Shown: in pieces, positions 25,734 to 34,124 of the stretch
Layout of the letters: each line of letters begins with the position of its first letter
How positions within the stretch are numbered: the stretch's first letter is position 1
From: Legionellales bacterium
GTDB lineage: Bacteria; Pseudomonadota; Gammaproteobacteria; Berkiellales; Berkiellaceae
Length of the DNA stretch: 64,000 nucleotides
NCBI GenBank assembly: GCA_002708265.1
Contig: PANA01000005.1
Location: 397,626-461,625, forward strand
Direction: 5' to 3'
The notes under the pieces: generated by a model
The model's input: the letters and a program-made list of their open reading frames with translations, nothing else
Databases searched by the model: none
What the model was told of the DNA's origin: nothing
Translations under genes and position numbers: made by a program

Positions 25734-25770
25734 AACTCTTGTGTAGATAGAAATCATTAACACAAGAGTT
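25734..25770. repeat. Inverted repeat with 10-bp arms between alkD-like and araC-like genes
   Basis: AACTCTTGTG (25734-25743) and CACAAGAGTT (25761-25770) are perfect inverted arms with a 17-base spacer. The element lies between the end of the AraC-type gene and the start of the AlkD-like gene on the same strand. It could be a terminator for the first or an operator for the second. Confidence 0.5.
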
Positions 25771-25777
25771 TAAACAA

Positions 25778-26635
25778 TTATTTGAGCAAAACCCATATTT
25801 CTGTTAACAGTTCTGTTTCTGCAACTTCGTGTTCAAAGTTGATATAGTGAAACACGCAAGGAAAATCTGCCAATTCTTCATGTTCTTCATCCAGACGATG
25901 AATCCAGTCACGATATAATGGATAGATTGTATCCCCTATATTGTCTCGTGATCCTTTATGAGTTGTTACAGCGTAACGGCCGGCTGGCAGTATTTTTTCC
26001 AGCACCGTATCATCAAGGCGATAATCATCAGGCACATGAATTGCCAGGTCGAAACGAAACTCTTCTGGAGGTGTTGTTCGTGGGTCCTGATAGCCAAATC
26101 CAAATGAGCGACCTGGTCTCGGTGAGAGATCAATGGGCTGAGCTTTAGCCCAAGCAATTAGCTTGTTTATGGTCTCCACCATTTTAAGAGGGTCGCCATG
26201 GTGTTCCATAACAGCCAATCGTTTTTGGGGTTTATTTTCTATTGTGACATTCATGCATTTATTTCCTTGGAACGTTATAGCGTACGGCGGCTTTTCCCAG
26301 AAGGCCCAATCGGGCTGCGATTTAAACTCACTGGGCGATTGACCACAAATTTGCTTGAAAGCTCGGCTAAAAGCCTCATGGGACTCAAATCCTGCATCCA
26401 GCGCAATATTGAGAATGGTCTCACCTTTATAGATTGATAACTGATGGGCAGCTCTTTTAAGCCGCAGCCATCGAATATAATTGCTTAGGGAAACCCCGCA
26501 GTTAGCTGTAAACAAACGATGAAAGTGATATTTTGAACAGCAGGCAACCTCACAGAGTTTCTCTAAACTGAGTGGCTCATCCAAGTGCTTTCCGATATAT
26601 TCAATCACTTTCTCGATACGCTTTTGATAGTTCAT
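25778..26635 (-). CDS. AraC-family regulator with GyrI-like effector-binding domain
   Basis: The 285-residue regulator has an N-terminal AraC DNA-binding region of two helix-turn-helices. SLEKLCEVACCSKYHFHRLF and AFSRAFKQICGQSPSEF are diagnostic. A C-terminal GyrI-like small-molecule-binding domain (about 125-285) starts VTIENKPQKRLAVMEHHG. Proteins of this design (Rob/SoxS-like fusions) sense amphipathic or cationic compounds and switch on efflux and detoxification genes. It is divergent from a stand-alone GyrI protein across 185 bp. Confidence 0.9.
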   Translation of the reverse strand: MNYQKRIEKVIEYIGKHLDEPLSLEKLCEVACCSKYHFHRLFTANCGVSLSNYIRWLRLKRAAHQLSIYKGETILNIALDAGFESHEAFSRAFKQICGQSPSEFKSQPDWAFWEKPPYAITFQGNKCMNVTIENKPQKRLAVMEHHGDPLKMVETINKLIAWAKAQPIDLSPRPGRSFGFGYQDPRTTPPEEFRFDLAIHVPDDYRLDDTVLEKILPAGRYAVTTHKGSRDNIGDTIYPLYRDWIHRLDEEHEELADFPCVFHYINFEHEVAETELLTEIWVLLK

Positions 26636-26820
26636 TTTCGGGTGTTAGGTATTATTTACGGTATCCAGAGTATAGCAGTTGACCTGGTTTAGCTTGATGA
26701 GTCTTGCGCAATAACAGGGGGAATTACATCATGCCGTTCTCATGATGATTCATTGATAATCTGAGTGATGACTGGTAACTTGTAGACACTTCTATATACA
26801 TTCCTGATGAGGATAAAGCT

Positions 26821-27309
26821 GTGAACAAATCAATGTCTACTCTTTCTGAAATTAAGTTGGTTGGCATTAAGGTTCGCACTAAAAATGCGAACGAAATGGA
26901 TCCTCAAACAGCAAAAATAGGCCCAACGATTGGTGAGTGGTTCGGTAAGCAATTAAGTGAAAAACTGTCCCACCGGACGAGACCAGGAACTACTTTTTGT
27001 GTCTATACCGAATATGACAGTGATGAGCATGGCGAATACACTTACTTTGTGGGTGAGCAAGTAAGTGCTTTTGATACGGTTGATCCGTCAATGGAAACAT
27101 TAACCATCCCCGCTAGTCAGTATGCACAGTTTGAATGTGGCCCAGGTCCGATGCCTCAAGTATGCATTAACGCATGGCAGAACTTATGGCAAATGACTGA
27201 ATCTGATTTTGGTGGAAAGCGATCTTATGTTGCGGACTTTGAGATTTATGATGAGCGCGCTCAAGATCCTTCTAACACTTCATTAGATATTTTCATTGGA
27301 ATTCGATAG
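26821..27309 (+). CDS. GyrI-like / AraC effector-binding domain protein
   Basis: A 162-residue stand-alone effector-binding domain. It starts at GTG 26821 behind GATGAGG; an ATG four codons later is an alternative. The pattern LVGIKVRTKNANEM, then YTEYDSDEHGEYTYFVGEQV, and a C-terminal DFEIYDERAQDP with FIGIR match GyrI/SbmC-like proteins. In other bacteria these sequester small toxic molecules or protect DNA gyrase. It is divergent from an AraC-GyrI regulator carrying the same kind of domain. Confidence 0.85.
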   Translation: MNKSMSTLSEIKLVGIKVRTKNANEMDPQTAKIGPTIGEWFGKQLSEKLSHRTRPGTTFCVYTEYDSDEHGEYTYFVGEQVSAFDTVDPSMETLTIPASQYAQFECGPGPMPQVCINAWQNLWQMTESDFGGKRSYVADFEIYDERAQDPSNTSLDIFIGIR

Positions 27310-27321
27310 AACGACTGTTTT

Positions 27322-27882
27322 ATGACTATATCAGAAACGCCATTCTCTCAGGCAGATCTTCCTTTTGGAACGAGTCTGCAATTGAGCATACCTTCTTCTG
27401 ACGATTGCCGAGCCTTCATCAAAGCGGCGACCGAAAGTGTGTCTTTTCATCATCCTTGGATCAAAGCGCCCCAGGATGAAGCCACATTTCAAAACTATAT
27501 TAATAATATTGATTTTGAGCGCCAAATCAGTTTTTTACTAAAGAAACGTGATGATGGTGCAATAGTTGGTGTTATTAATGTCAGTGAAATTGTCAGGGGC
27601 GTCTTCCAAAGTGCTTATTTAGGCTTTTATGCATTTGCGGGGCACGAGCGCCAAGGCTACATGTCTGAGGGCCTTTCACTCGTGTGTCGTTATTGTTTTG
27701 ATACGCTAATGCTACATCGACTTGAGGCGAATATTCAGCCGGACAATCAAAGGTCGCTTGGCTTAATCCAAAAATTAGGCTTTAAAAAAGAAGGCTTTTC
27801 ACCTCGATACTTATTTATCAATAATGAATGGCGAGATCATGAACGGTACGCTATAACAGCAGAGGATTACAATGCCCTCTAG
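27322..27882 (+). CDS. GNAT acetyltransferase, RimJ-type
   Basis: A 186-residue acetyltransferase that begins 13 bases after the GyrI gene. The acetyl-CoA site is AGHERQGYMSEGLSLVCRY; then LEANIQPDNQRSLGLIQKLGFKKEGFSPRYLFINNEW, the strand-helix pattern shared with ribosomal-protein-alanine acetyltransferases. The final 11 bases overlap the next GNAT gene, so the GyrI and two GNAT genes probably make one transcript. Confidence 0.88.
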   Translation: MTISETPFSQADLPFGTSLQLSIPSSDDCRAFIKAATESVSFHHPWIKAPQDEATFQNYINNIDFERQISFLLKKRDDGAIVGVINVSEIVRGVFQSAYLGFYAFAGHERQGYMSEGLSLVCRYCFDTLMLHRLEANIQPDNQRSLGLIQKLGFKKEGFSPRYLFINNEWRDHERYAITAEDYNAL

Positions 27883-28294
27883 CGCACCTGATATTGAGTT
27901 CACTGACGCCCCATCCAGTGAACTCATTGATTTTTTAACCAGCAAAATCAATCAAGAAACCAGCGAGCATGGACAAGCTTCTCCATTTGCTTTTTATATT
28001 CGAGACAATCACGGTTCAGTTGTTGCTGGCGCAAATGGTTTTTTAATTTATGGCACCATCTATACCGATCAGCTATGGGTAGATGCGTCGCATCGCGGCC
28101 AAGGATTGGCTAGAAATATCATGGATAAAGTACACGCGTTTGGTCAGTCCAAGGGCTGTCGGTTCGCGACTATTCAGACTATGAGTTTTCAAAAGGCAGT
28201 TCATTTTTATGAGCGTCTTGGCTATGCAACAGATTTTACGCGTGCGGGCTATGTGAATAATAGTCAGTGCTTATTTATGAGAAAGCCGTTGTAA
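27872..28294 (+). CDS. GNAT acetyltransferase
   Basis: A 140-residue single-domain acetyltransferase. DQLWVDASHRGQGLARNIM is the acetyl-CoA-binding segment, and AVHFYERLGYATDF the C-terminal pattern. Its start lies within the end of the preceding acetyltransferase gene, and its last 20 bases overlap the converging Ogt gene. Substrate unknown. Confidence 0.85.
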   Translation: MPSSAPDIEFTDAPSSELIDFLTSKINQETSEHGQASPFAFYIRDNHGSVVAGANGFLIYGTIYTDQLWVDASHRGQGLARNIMDKVHAFGQSKGCRFATIQTMSFQKAVHFYERLGYATDFTRAGYVNNSQCLFMRKPL

Positions 28295-28868
28295 GGGTCT
28301 TTTTCTCATGTTGAAGCAGCCATGATTTTCTGTCTAGGCCATTTTTATATCCCCCGAGCTTACCATTGTGATTAATAATTCGGTGGCATGGTAAAACAAT
28401 CGTCAAATGATTGGCACCATTTGCATTGGCTACTGCCCGAAAGGCTTTTTCATTGCCAATGGCTTTTGCTTGTTCTTGATAGCTTCTCGTTTGACCAAAT
28501 GGAATATCCTTCAACGCTTGCCAGGCCTTATGCTGAAAGTCTGTTCCAACACAGTGAATGGGCGTCTCAAAGGTAGACAATTGACCAGAAAAGTATTTTT
28601 TGAGTTCATCCTCAATAGAATCTATTACACTCGATTGTCCTGCTTGAATGGTTGCCCGATTTTTTTTAGCGATGGTCTGTATTTCTTTGGCAAGATTAGG
28701 CTGATCGCTATAGGAAAGAAAGTATAGTTTTTCATGATCGGCGATTGCAATCATACTTCCTAATGGACTATCAATTGTTTTGGCTTTTAATTGGTATTCA
28801 CCTCTAGTACTAAAGGTACTTAAAAGCGACTGCAGCGAAAAGACTTCTTCAACTGAATGGTTTATCAA
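28275..28868 (-). CDS. ogt: Methylated-DNA--protein-cysteine S-methyltransferase
   Basis: The 197-residue suicide repair protein transfers the methyl group from O6-methylguanine to its own cysteine. The active site VLPCHRII is present, preceded by the DNA-binding helix RAVANANGANHLT and the recognition segment DIPFGQTRSYQEQAKAIG. An extra N-terminal 25 residues precede the first domain. The start overlaps the MarR stop by four bases, so repair is under the same transcript as a MarR regulator and an SRPBCC protein. Confidence 0.92.
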   Translation of the reverse strand: MINHSVEEVFSLQSLLSTFSTRGEYQLKAKTIDSPLGSMIAIADHEKLYFLSYSDQPNLAKEIQTIAKKNRATIQAGQSSVIDSIEDELKKYFSGQLSTFETPIHCVGTDFQHKAWQALKDIPFGQTRSYQEQAKAIGNEKAFRAVANANGANHLTIVLPCHRIINHNGKLGGYKNGLDRKSWLLQHEKKTLTTAFS

Positions 28869-29323
28869 GACTCTTTCTCCTCTGCCAGTTTTAGCATAAG
28901 CGCTATTATTTCATTTTGTTGTTTTTTTGACAGCTTGCCGAAAAATTGCGCATCGATGGCTTCTACCACCGGCACCAGTTGATGGGCGAGCTTTACCCCG
29001 GCGTTTGTAAGTGCAACTGTCTTTGTGCGCGCATCATCTTCACTTTCTTTTCGAGTGGCGAGTTTTAAACTGACCAGCTTTTTAAGCGCAGCAGATACCG
29101 TCATTTTATCTAATTTTGACAACGATATAATCGTTGCTTGAGTGACTGGCTGCGATTGACGATGGCACCACAACAATAGGGCAATAATCACAAATTGAGC
29201 ATGTGAAACGTCATAAGGTTCAAGTGCTTTTTTTATTAAGCGCTGCCAACATACCGTGGTTTGCCAGAGTAAAAACCCAGGACTATCCTCAGGAGTATCA
29301 AAACCAAAGGGCGCTTCACTCAT
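28865..29323 (-). CDS. MarR-family transcriptional regulator
   Basis: A 152-residue winged-helix regulator. The recognition region is ATIISLSKLDKMTVSAALKKLVSLKLATRKESEDDARTK, with the wing EDDARTKTVALT typical of MarR proteins. The N-terminal helix includes SHAQFVIIALLLW. It sits between SRPBCC and Ogt in one operon (three-base gap upstream, four-base overlap downstream). A dyad in the operon promoter is a likely autoregulatory site. Confidence 0.9.
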   Translation of the reverse strand: MSEAPFGFDTPEDSPGFLLWQTTVCWQRLIKKALEPYDVSHAQFVIIALLLWCHRQSQPVTQATIISLSKLDKMTVSAALKKLVSLKLATRKESEDDARTKTVALTNAGVKLAHQLVPVVEAIDAQFFGKLSKKQQNEIIALMLKLAEEKES

Positions 29324-29326
29324 TAA

Positions 29327-29752
29327 TTAAGGCTCTTCTCTTTTAAGTTGATTTACTAATGCCTCCATCTCATCAGGGGCAGTAGCCGCGACATTCTTAG
29401 CAACTAATTGTATCCAAAGCCATTTCAAAGGCCCAGTCACCACCACTTTATTGGTCAGTAGAATACCATTGTCTGTTACTTCTAGAGTATGCGTATCCCA
29501 CATCTTAGCCCCAAAGAAGTGGGTACAGTCCGTAAAGGCTTTCATCCACTGAATATCTGTTAGCGTGATTTTTACTGCAGGCGCACCTTTTGGCTTCAGC
29601 ATAAAGTGATTTCCAACCGCAAACTCCCCTTCTAGAGTGCAATACTCTAAATCGGAATGCCAACTCGGCCAGTTTTCAATATCTATCCATTTGCGCCAAA
29701 TTCTTTCAGGTGACACGCCCTGGTATAGCTGACGATGCTCTTTGATCCACAT
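29327..29752 (-). CDS. SRPBCC (START/polyketide-cyclase-like) family protein
   Basis: A 141-residue protein with the SRPBCC pattern: WRKWIDIENWPSWHSDLEYCTLEG near the N-terminus, then G-x-x-F-x-L-K-P-K-G and a C-terminal helix. Such proteins hold hydrophobic ligands in a deep pocket. It is the first gene of the SRPBCC-MarR-Ogt operon, and its promoter contains the candidate operator at 29766. It may be a detoxification or sensing partner of the MarR protein. Confidence 0.8.
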   Translation of the reverse strand: MWIKEHRQLYQGVSPERIWRKWIDIENWPSWHSDLEYCTLEGEFAVGNHFMLKPKGAPAVKITLTDIQWMKAFTDCTHFFGAKMWDTHTLEVTDNGILLTNKVVVTGPLKWLWIQLVAKNVAATAPDEMEALVNQLKREEP

Positions 29753-29765
29753 AATACCCTCTTAT

Positions 29766-29780
29766 GTATTACCATAATAC
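29766..29780. promoter_or_regulatory. Candidate MarR operator (GTATTA-N3-TAATAC)
   Basis: A 15-bp dyad with perfect 6-bp arms begins 14 bases upstream of the SRPBCC ATG. On the reverse strand it overlaps AT-rich hexamers (TATTAT, TATAGT) that could be the -10 box. Its size and position suit binding by the MarR regulator of the same operon. Confidence 0.5.
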
Positions 29781-29911
29781 TATATGCATTTTTACCTTTA
29801 TTTGTCCTAAAGATCAACCCATCCCCTCTCAATAGCACAAGGCATGGCGTTTACCATAGGGGCTATGAGGTATACTAAAAACGTCAGTAAGCCTTTGCAG
29901 GAGAGAAAACG

Positions 29912-30058
29912 GTGCCAAAAGGCGTAAAGAAACGAGACCTGCCCATCAAAACCTGCCCAGTGTGCCAAAGGCCCTTCACCTGGCGTAAAAAATGGGAAAA
30001 GGTGTGGGATGAAGTGAAGTATTGCTCAGACAAGTGTCGTTCACGCCGGCAGTTTTAG
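29912..30058 (+). CDS. DUF2256 small zinc-ribbon-like protein
   Basis: A 48-residue protein starting at GTG with GCAGGAGAG upstream. It has two CxxC-type pairs: TCPVC around residues 14-18 and CSDKC at 38-42, with [19 protein letters not shown] between them. This is the highly conserved DUF2256 pattern, a probable one-zinc ribbon. A TATACT -10-like hexamer lies upstream near 29872. It converges with the GFA gene and overlaps its last four bases. Function unknown. Confidence 0.88.
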   Translation: MPKGVKKRDLPIKTCPVCQRPFTWRKKWEKVWDEVKYCSDKCRSRRQF

Positions 30059-30456
30059 GATGCGTCTTTATCGAACTGTGGTACAGCTGAAAGAAAGGGC
30101 ATCCATTCAGGCGCTTCACTCGACCAAACTTGCACCTCAGGATAAAAAAGTGATTTATCGTCAAGACTGCTTGCCCCAACAATGGTCAGATGAGGCCATC
30201 GTTCAGGCCGCCCGAACACAGTACTGCCGCAAGTGTCACAAAAGCCTACATGAATATGCTTTCCACTGGCTGCGGACCGGGTAAACTCTTTTACTGTGCC
30301 ATGAATGAGAAGAGCTTCTTTCAGAACGGCCATAAAAGGCCAGGCGGTTCCGCCAGTCAGGCGTTGGCAATCCTGACAGGTACATATTCCAGATTTAACA
30401 GGCGCAGACTGTAACTCATATGAGATAGCCCCACAGTAGCATTTTCCTGTTATCAT
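30055..30456 (-). CDS. GFA/CENP-V family zinc protein
   Basis: A 133-residue protein of the glutathione-dependent formaldehyde-activating (GFA) family. Its zinc-binding cysteines are visible as [11 protein letters not shown] near the N-terminus, [12 protein letters not shown] around residue 25, and [13 protein letters not shown] around residue 72. Members bind zinc and sometimes glutathione adducts; true catalytic activity is doubtful for most. It belongs to the same detoxification neighbourhood as Ogt, MarR and GyrI. Confidence 0.88.
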   Translation of the reverse strand: MITGKCYCGAISYELQSAPVKSGICTCQDCQRLTGGTAWPFMAVLKEALLIHGTVKEFTRSAASGKHIHVGFCDTCGSTVFGRPERWPHLTIVGASSLDDKSLFYPEVQVWSSEAPEWMPFLSAVPQFDKDAS

Positions 30457-30479
30457 CTCGCTCTCCTATCACAATCCAT

Positions 30480-31397
30480 TTATATCTTCTGGGCAATTAA
30501 ACCAAATGATTCTTTACCTAGATTACTGGAATCACCTTCATTGGAATGAAACCGGCTCATATCTACAAAACCAGATTGAACGACAGAAAATCCTTTTTTA
30601 TCTAAAGCCTTCGTGAGGGGTTTCTCATCCATCACATGAAGATGCGCAGGAAGATTGTATAGCTGCGCAGGTAGTGCATTAGAGACTTCCAAACCAACCC
30701 CGGGCCATTCATCACCAGCTTCCCATTTGGCATTATAGATAGGCAAATACCAGTCGGCATACTCTTTATGATGTGGCGATAGAACAACGATAAAGATTTT
30801 TCCTTCATCTTTTAACCAGCGATGCATTTTAGACAGTCCCAATTCAATCTCATCTGGAGACATAAAATGCATCACCCGATATAATACGACCGCATCTAGA
30901 GAGTTATCCTCGAGTGATATGTCTTCTGGGAAGTAAGCATTATTCAAATAGAGTTTATCAAGCGTTAGATCATTTTTTTTGGCTATCTGTCTGGTGTAGA
31001 TGAGATGTTCCATTGCAATATCGTTAGCGATAACAGTTTGGTTATGCGCTAGGGCAAAATGCGCGATTCTTCCATATCCACATCCGACATCAAGAATGGT
31101 TTGGTTGTTGTCGCTACTCAAAAAATCTCCGTAGGCCTTTAGCACCCAATTATTTGAGCTTTCACTCGACAAAACGTCGAAACCTGTTTTATTCACGGTT
31201 AAATAGCTTTTACCGGTTTTGCTTTTAGGGATCCCTGGCAACCTGTTTTCGATTGTATCGAGTGTTTCGCTAGTCGCGGGCACGCCAAATGGCGTTGAAT
31301 GAATCATTCGAAACTGGCTAAGAAGTTCATCCCCCAGAGCACTCGTGCTTTGCGCTAACAACGCAGCAAGAGCAATCACTTTAATGCTGTACTTCAT
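30480..31397 (-). CDS. Exported class I SAM methyltransferase
   Basis: Starting at ATG 31397 (a TTG two codons earlier is less likely) the product has 305 residues. It has a good Sec signal peptide, MKYSIKVIALAALLAQSTSALG. The mature part carries the SAM motif ILDVGCGYGRIAHFALA (about 97-113), ANDIAMEHL, and LDAVVLYRVMHFM. Methyltransferases need SAM, which is made in the cytoplasm, so an exported one is unusual. Secretion onward to a host, or a hydrophobic N-terminus that is not a cleaved signal, are both possible. Confidence 0.75.
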   Translation of the reverse strand: MKYSIKVIALAALLAQSTSALGDELLSQFRMIHSTPFGVPATSETLDTIENRLPGIPKSKTGKSYLTVNKTGFDVLSSESSNNWVLKAYGDFLSSDNNQTILDVGCGYGRIAHFALAHNQTVIANDIAMEHLIYTRQIAKKNDLTLDKLYLNNAYFPEDISLEDNSLDAVVLYRVMHFMSPDEIELGLSKMHRWLKDEGKIFIVVLSPHHKEYADWYLPIYNAKWEAGDEWPGVGLEVSNALPAQLYNLPAHLHVMDEKPLTKALDKKGFSVVQSGFVDMSRFHSNEGDSSNLGKESFGLIAQKI

Positions 31398-31424
31398 CTT
31401 CAATTACGTATCTTTTAAAACCGC

Positions 31425-31985
31425 TTATGATTGAACCCACAATGATACTTCATTTGCCACTTGGTTTATATCCAATCCGGTCGTATCCAATATTTTCGTG
31501 TGTGCTAGAGGCTCCCAAGCGTTAAGAGCTTCTACTTTTGTAAAATCAAGATCTTCCCACGCATTATCCTTGATAACATTTTGAGCCCACTGTGGATCGA
31601 AAAGATGCATACGAAGCCAAGAAGACCAATTGAGCATATGTTGATCGACGCCATACGTGTTACGTTTTCTCAATCGCTGAATACGTTCATAGTCACTAAC
31701 ATCGAGCAAGCAGTACGATATTTTTTCTATCGCTTGCGCAGAGGGACAAGATAAGATTTCACCAAGCACAATTTGGCCCAGCAAACAGGCGTTTTTATTT
31801 TCAGATATTAATTTTTTAAGCCATTGTTCAGTCGCACTCTGCCGCCATCGAGCATCAGCATCTTCCGGCACACCGATGTCATCAAAGTCATACACAGAGA
31901 TTTGCGGCCCTACTCGAATTTGTAGATTTTCCATAATGGCTGTTTTACCACTGCCACTAGCACCACCAATAAAGTATATCTTCAC
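31425..31985 (-). CDS. P-loop nucleoside/nucleotide kinase-like protein
   Basis: I prefer GTG 31985 (186 residues, start KIYFIGGASGSGKTAIM) because AAAGGA lies six bases before it; an ATG 13 codons upstream is possible. The Walker A motif GGASGSGKT is at the N-terminus, DFDDIGVP follows as in AAA-type small kinases, and RLRKRNTYG occurs in the lid region. It resembles uncharacterised bacterial nucleoside kinases or adenylate-kinase-like proteins. The substrate is unknown. Confidence 0.7.
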   Translation of the reverse strand: MKIYFIGGASGSGKTAIMENLQIRVGPQISVYDFDDIGVPEDADARWRQSATEQWLKKLISENKNACLLGQIVLGEILSCPSAQAIEKISYCLLDVSDYERIQRLRKRNTYGVDQHMLNWSSWLRMHLFDPQWAQNVIKDNAWEDLDFTKVEALNAWEPLAHTKILDTTGLDINQVANEVSLWVQS

Positions 31986-32122
31986 AGTATTTCCTTTTAT
32001 TGATTTTAATATATGTGGGTACACACTGATGTTAAGTAAGAATTTTAGGGATGAAAACTTTTTCTGGAGGTTGCATGCCTAAAGGCACTAAAGTGAACTG
32101 GCTGTGCTGAAGCAAAGGATAT

Positions 32123-32213
32123 TGGCGGAGAGAGAGGGATTCGAACCCTCGATACGGGAATACCGTATACACACTTTCCAGGCGTGCTCCTTCAGCCACT
32201 CGGACATCTCTCC
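32123..32213 (-). tRNA. tRNA-Ser (anticodon GGA)
   Basis: Read on the reverse strand the acceptor stem GGAGAGA pairs with TCTCTCC, followed by G and an encoded CCA. The anticodon stem CACGC/GTGTG closes the loop CTGGAAA, giving anticodon GGA. The T loop GGGTTCGAATCCC is canonical, and a long variable arm (TATACGG...CCGTAT) is typical of serine tRNA. Length is 91 bases including CCA. Confidence 0.95.
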
Positions 32214-32224
32214 AATTGGAGGGC

Positions 32225-32252
32225 ATATTACCAGATCTAGACTGTAAGTCAA
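32225..32252 (-). promoter_or_regulatory. tRNA-Ser promoter
   Basis: TTGACT (32252-32247), a 16-bp spacer and TAATAT (32230-32225) on the reverse strand lie just upstream of the tRNA, with a GC-rich GCCCTCC stretch after the -10, as in stringently controlled stable-RNA promoters. Confidence 0.65.
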
Positions 32253-32265
32253 AGTTTAAACTTAG

Positions 32266-33036
32266 TTAGTATTTCAAACCGACTCGGTGTCTGAGCATGG
32301 TATAGGCCGCTATTCCAAGCAGCACTGTCAGCCCTGTAATGACGCTCACAGAGGCATATAAAGACACATCAGAAAGGCCAATCATCGCTTCTCTAAATCC
32401 GTTAACCATATAAAAAATAGGGTTAAAATGCGAAATCACCTGCCAAAAGGGAGGGAGCAAATCTATCGAGTAAAAGACGCCACCTAGGTAGGTAAGGGGC
32501 GTTAAAATAAAGGTCGGAATAATGGCAACATCATCAAATTTATTGGCCAACATACCGTTGATGAATCCACCAAAAGAGAGTAAGAAGGCGGTCATAACGC
32601 ATAGATAAGCCACAATCCAGGGATGGGCCATCCGGATATCCAAAAAGCAGCTGATAACAACGAATACCGCTAAAGCGACCATTACGGCCCTAAACACCCC
32701 TCCGAGCACAAAACCGAACAAAATACTCCAGTTGGGCATCGGAGAAATCAGCATTTCTTCAATAAAGCGGGCATATTTACTACTGAATAAAGAGGATGCA
32801 ACGTTGGTGAAGGCATTATTGACAATGCCCATCATCATTAGGCCCGGCACTAAAAACTGTATATAGGAGACGCCGCTCATCGACTCTATACGGTGTCCAA
32901 TGACGTAACCGAAGATACAGAAGTACAACAACATGGTAATTGGCGTTGGCAACAATGTTTGGGGCCAAATACGGATAATGCGAACGATTTCACGACGTAA
33001 AACAGTTGTAAAAGCAACCCAGCTTAACGTATTCAA
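32266..33036 (-). CDS. ABC-2 type transporter permease (YadH-like)
   Basis: A 256-residue integral membrane protein of about six helices. The ABC-2 permease signature SGVSYIQFLVPGLMMMGI is near residue 55, and LTYLGGVFYSIDLLPPFWQ with NPIFYMVNGFRE follows near 185-225. The start overlaps the ATPase gene stop by four bases. The pair is like E. coli YadGH, an exporter of unknown substrate. Confidence 0.9.
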   Translation of the reverse strand: MNTLSWVAFTTVLRREIVRIIRIWPQTLLPTPITMLLYFCIFGYVIGHRIESMSGVSYIQFLVPGLMMMGIVNNAFTNVASSLFSSKYARFIEEMLISPMPNWSILFGFVLGGVFRAVMVALAVFVVISCFLDIRMAHPWIVAYLCVMTAFLLSFGGFINGMLANKFDDVAIIPTFILTPLTYLGGVFYSIDLLPPFWQVISHFNPIFYMVNGFREAMIGLSDVSLYASVSVITGLTVLLGIAAYTMLRHRVGLKY

Positions 33037-33962
33037 GAAGATACCTCCTTAGAACCGACCAAGTCCAAAAAGAACTGTTCAAGCCGATTCGTAGAGGGAC
33101 GGACCGCTTGAATATCGGCATTTGCTTGCGCCAAAGCAGTCAAAATAGGATTGAGTTGCGCATCGCCCCCACAAGTGACTTGAATGATATTCGATCCATT
33201 TAGTGTTAAATCATAACCAGGCACTTCGGGCAGATTGGTGACAGGCTCTGTACATTCAATAATAAAGGTTTTATTTTGTTGCTGTCGCAGCAATGCCTGC
33301 ATTTCACCAGTGGCTTTAATTTTACCTTTATCGATGACTGCCAAGTTTCGACACAAAGCTTCCGCCTCTTCAAGGTAGTGTGTGGTCAGAATAATGGTCA
33401 CACCATGCTCATTCATTTTTCTTAAGAATGACCATGTGGTCCGTCGCATTTCCACATCAACCCCGGCTGTAGGTTCATCCAACAAAAGCAGCTTGGGTTC
33501 ATGAATCATGCCACGAGCAATCATTAATCGTCGCTTCATTCCACCGGATAGTTTTCCTGCTTGAACGTGACGCTTATCCCACAAATCCAAGTTCTTTAAA
33601 AAGTACATGGCATTTTCTTTCGCACGACGATAAGGCACACCGTAGTATCCCGCTTGATTGATGACAATATCTTCTACTTTGTCAAAAATAGGAAAGTTAA
33701 ACTCTTGCGGTACTACACCAATATTACGCTTCACGGCCAACGGATCTTTATCTAAATCCAACCCAGAAACAATGACCGAACCAGAATCTTTTTTCACGAG
33801 TGTACTCAAGATTCCTATCGTTGTGGACTTCCCTGCCCCATTGGGCCCTAGTAATGCAAAAAAGTCCCCTTCTTCGACCGAAAAAGAGACATCGGAAAGC
33901 GCTTTAAAAGACTTGTCATAAGTCTTATTCAGCGAATCTATAGACAATGCTAACTTACTCAT
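33033..33962 (-). CDS. ABC transporter ATP-binding protein (YadG-like)
   Basis: A 309-residue ATPase with Walker A GPNGAGKST, signature LSGGMKRRLMIARG, Walker B LLLLDEPTAGVD and the switch histidine TTHYLEEAE. The C-terminal 80 residues form the extra domain seen in YadG-like drug/lipid exporters. It is translationally coupled to the permease gene and powers export. The 162-bp upstream region is shared with the small exported peptide gene on the other strand. Confidence 0.92.
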   Translation of the reverse strand: MSKLALSIDSLNKTYDKSFKALSDVSFSVEEGDFFALLGPNGAGKSTTIGILSTLVKKDSGSVIVSGLDLDKDPLAVKRNIGVVPQEFNFPIFDKVEDIVINQAGYYGVPYRRAKENAMYFLKNLDLWDKRHVQAGKLSGGMKRRLMIARGMIHEPKLLLLDEPTAGVDVEMRRTTWSFLRKMNEHGVTIILTTHYLEEAEALCRNLAVIDKGKIKATGEMQALLRQQQNKTFIIECTEPVTNLPEVPGYDLTLNGSNIIQVTCGGDAQLNPILTALAQANADIQAVRPSTNRLEQFFLDLVGSKEVSS

Positions 33963-34124
33963 GGAATCAGTCTACTCCTAGTGTTACAAAGACGCAACGA
34001 TGCTGCGCCAGCGCATTTTTGTCATCCAATCGCCCTTGTTTGATCCGCAAATCTCTACTTGCTTTGATGCAAATGCCTCTTCTAGGATAAAGACATAGCG
34101 CGATATCTTCATGGAGGAAGAAAC

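Noticed and set aside
32032..32226. 64-residue reverse-strand ORF across the tRNA-Ser region
   Set aside because: It is a read-through of the tRNA gene; the FPYRGFESLSLR-like string is the usual false product of a serine tRNA and its flank.
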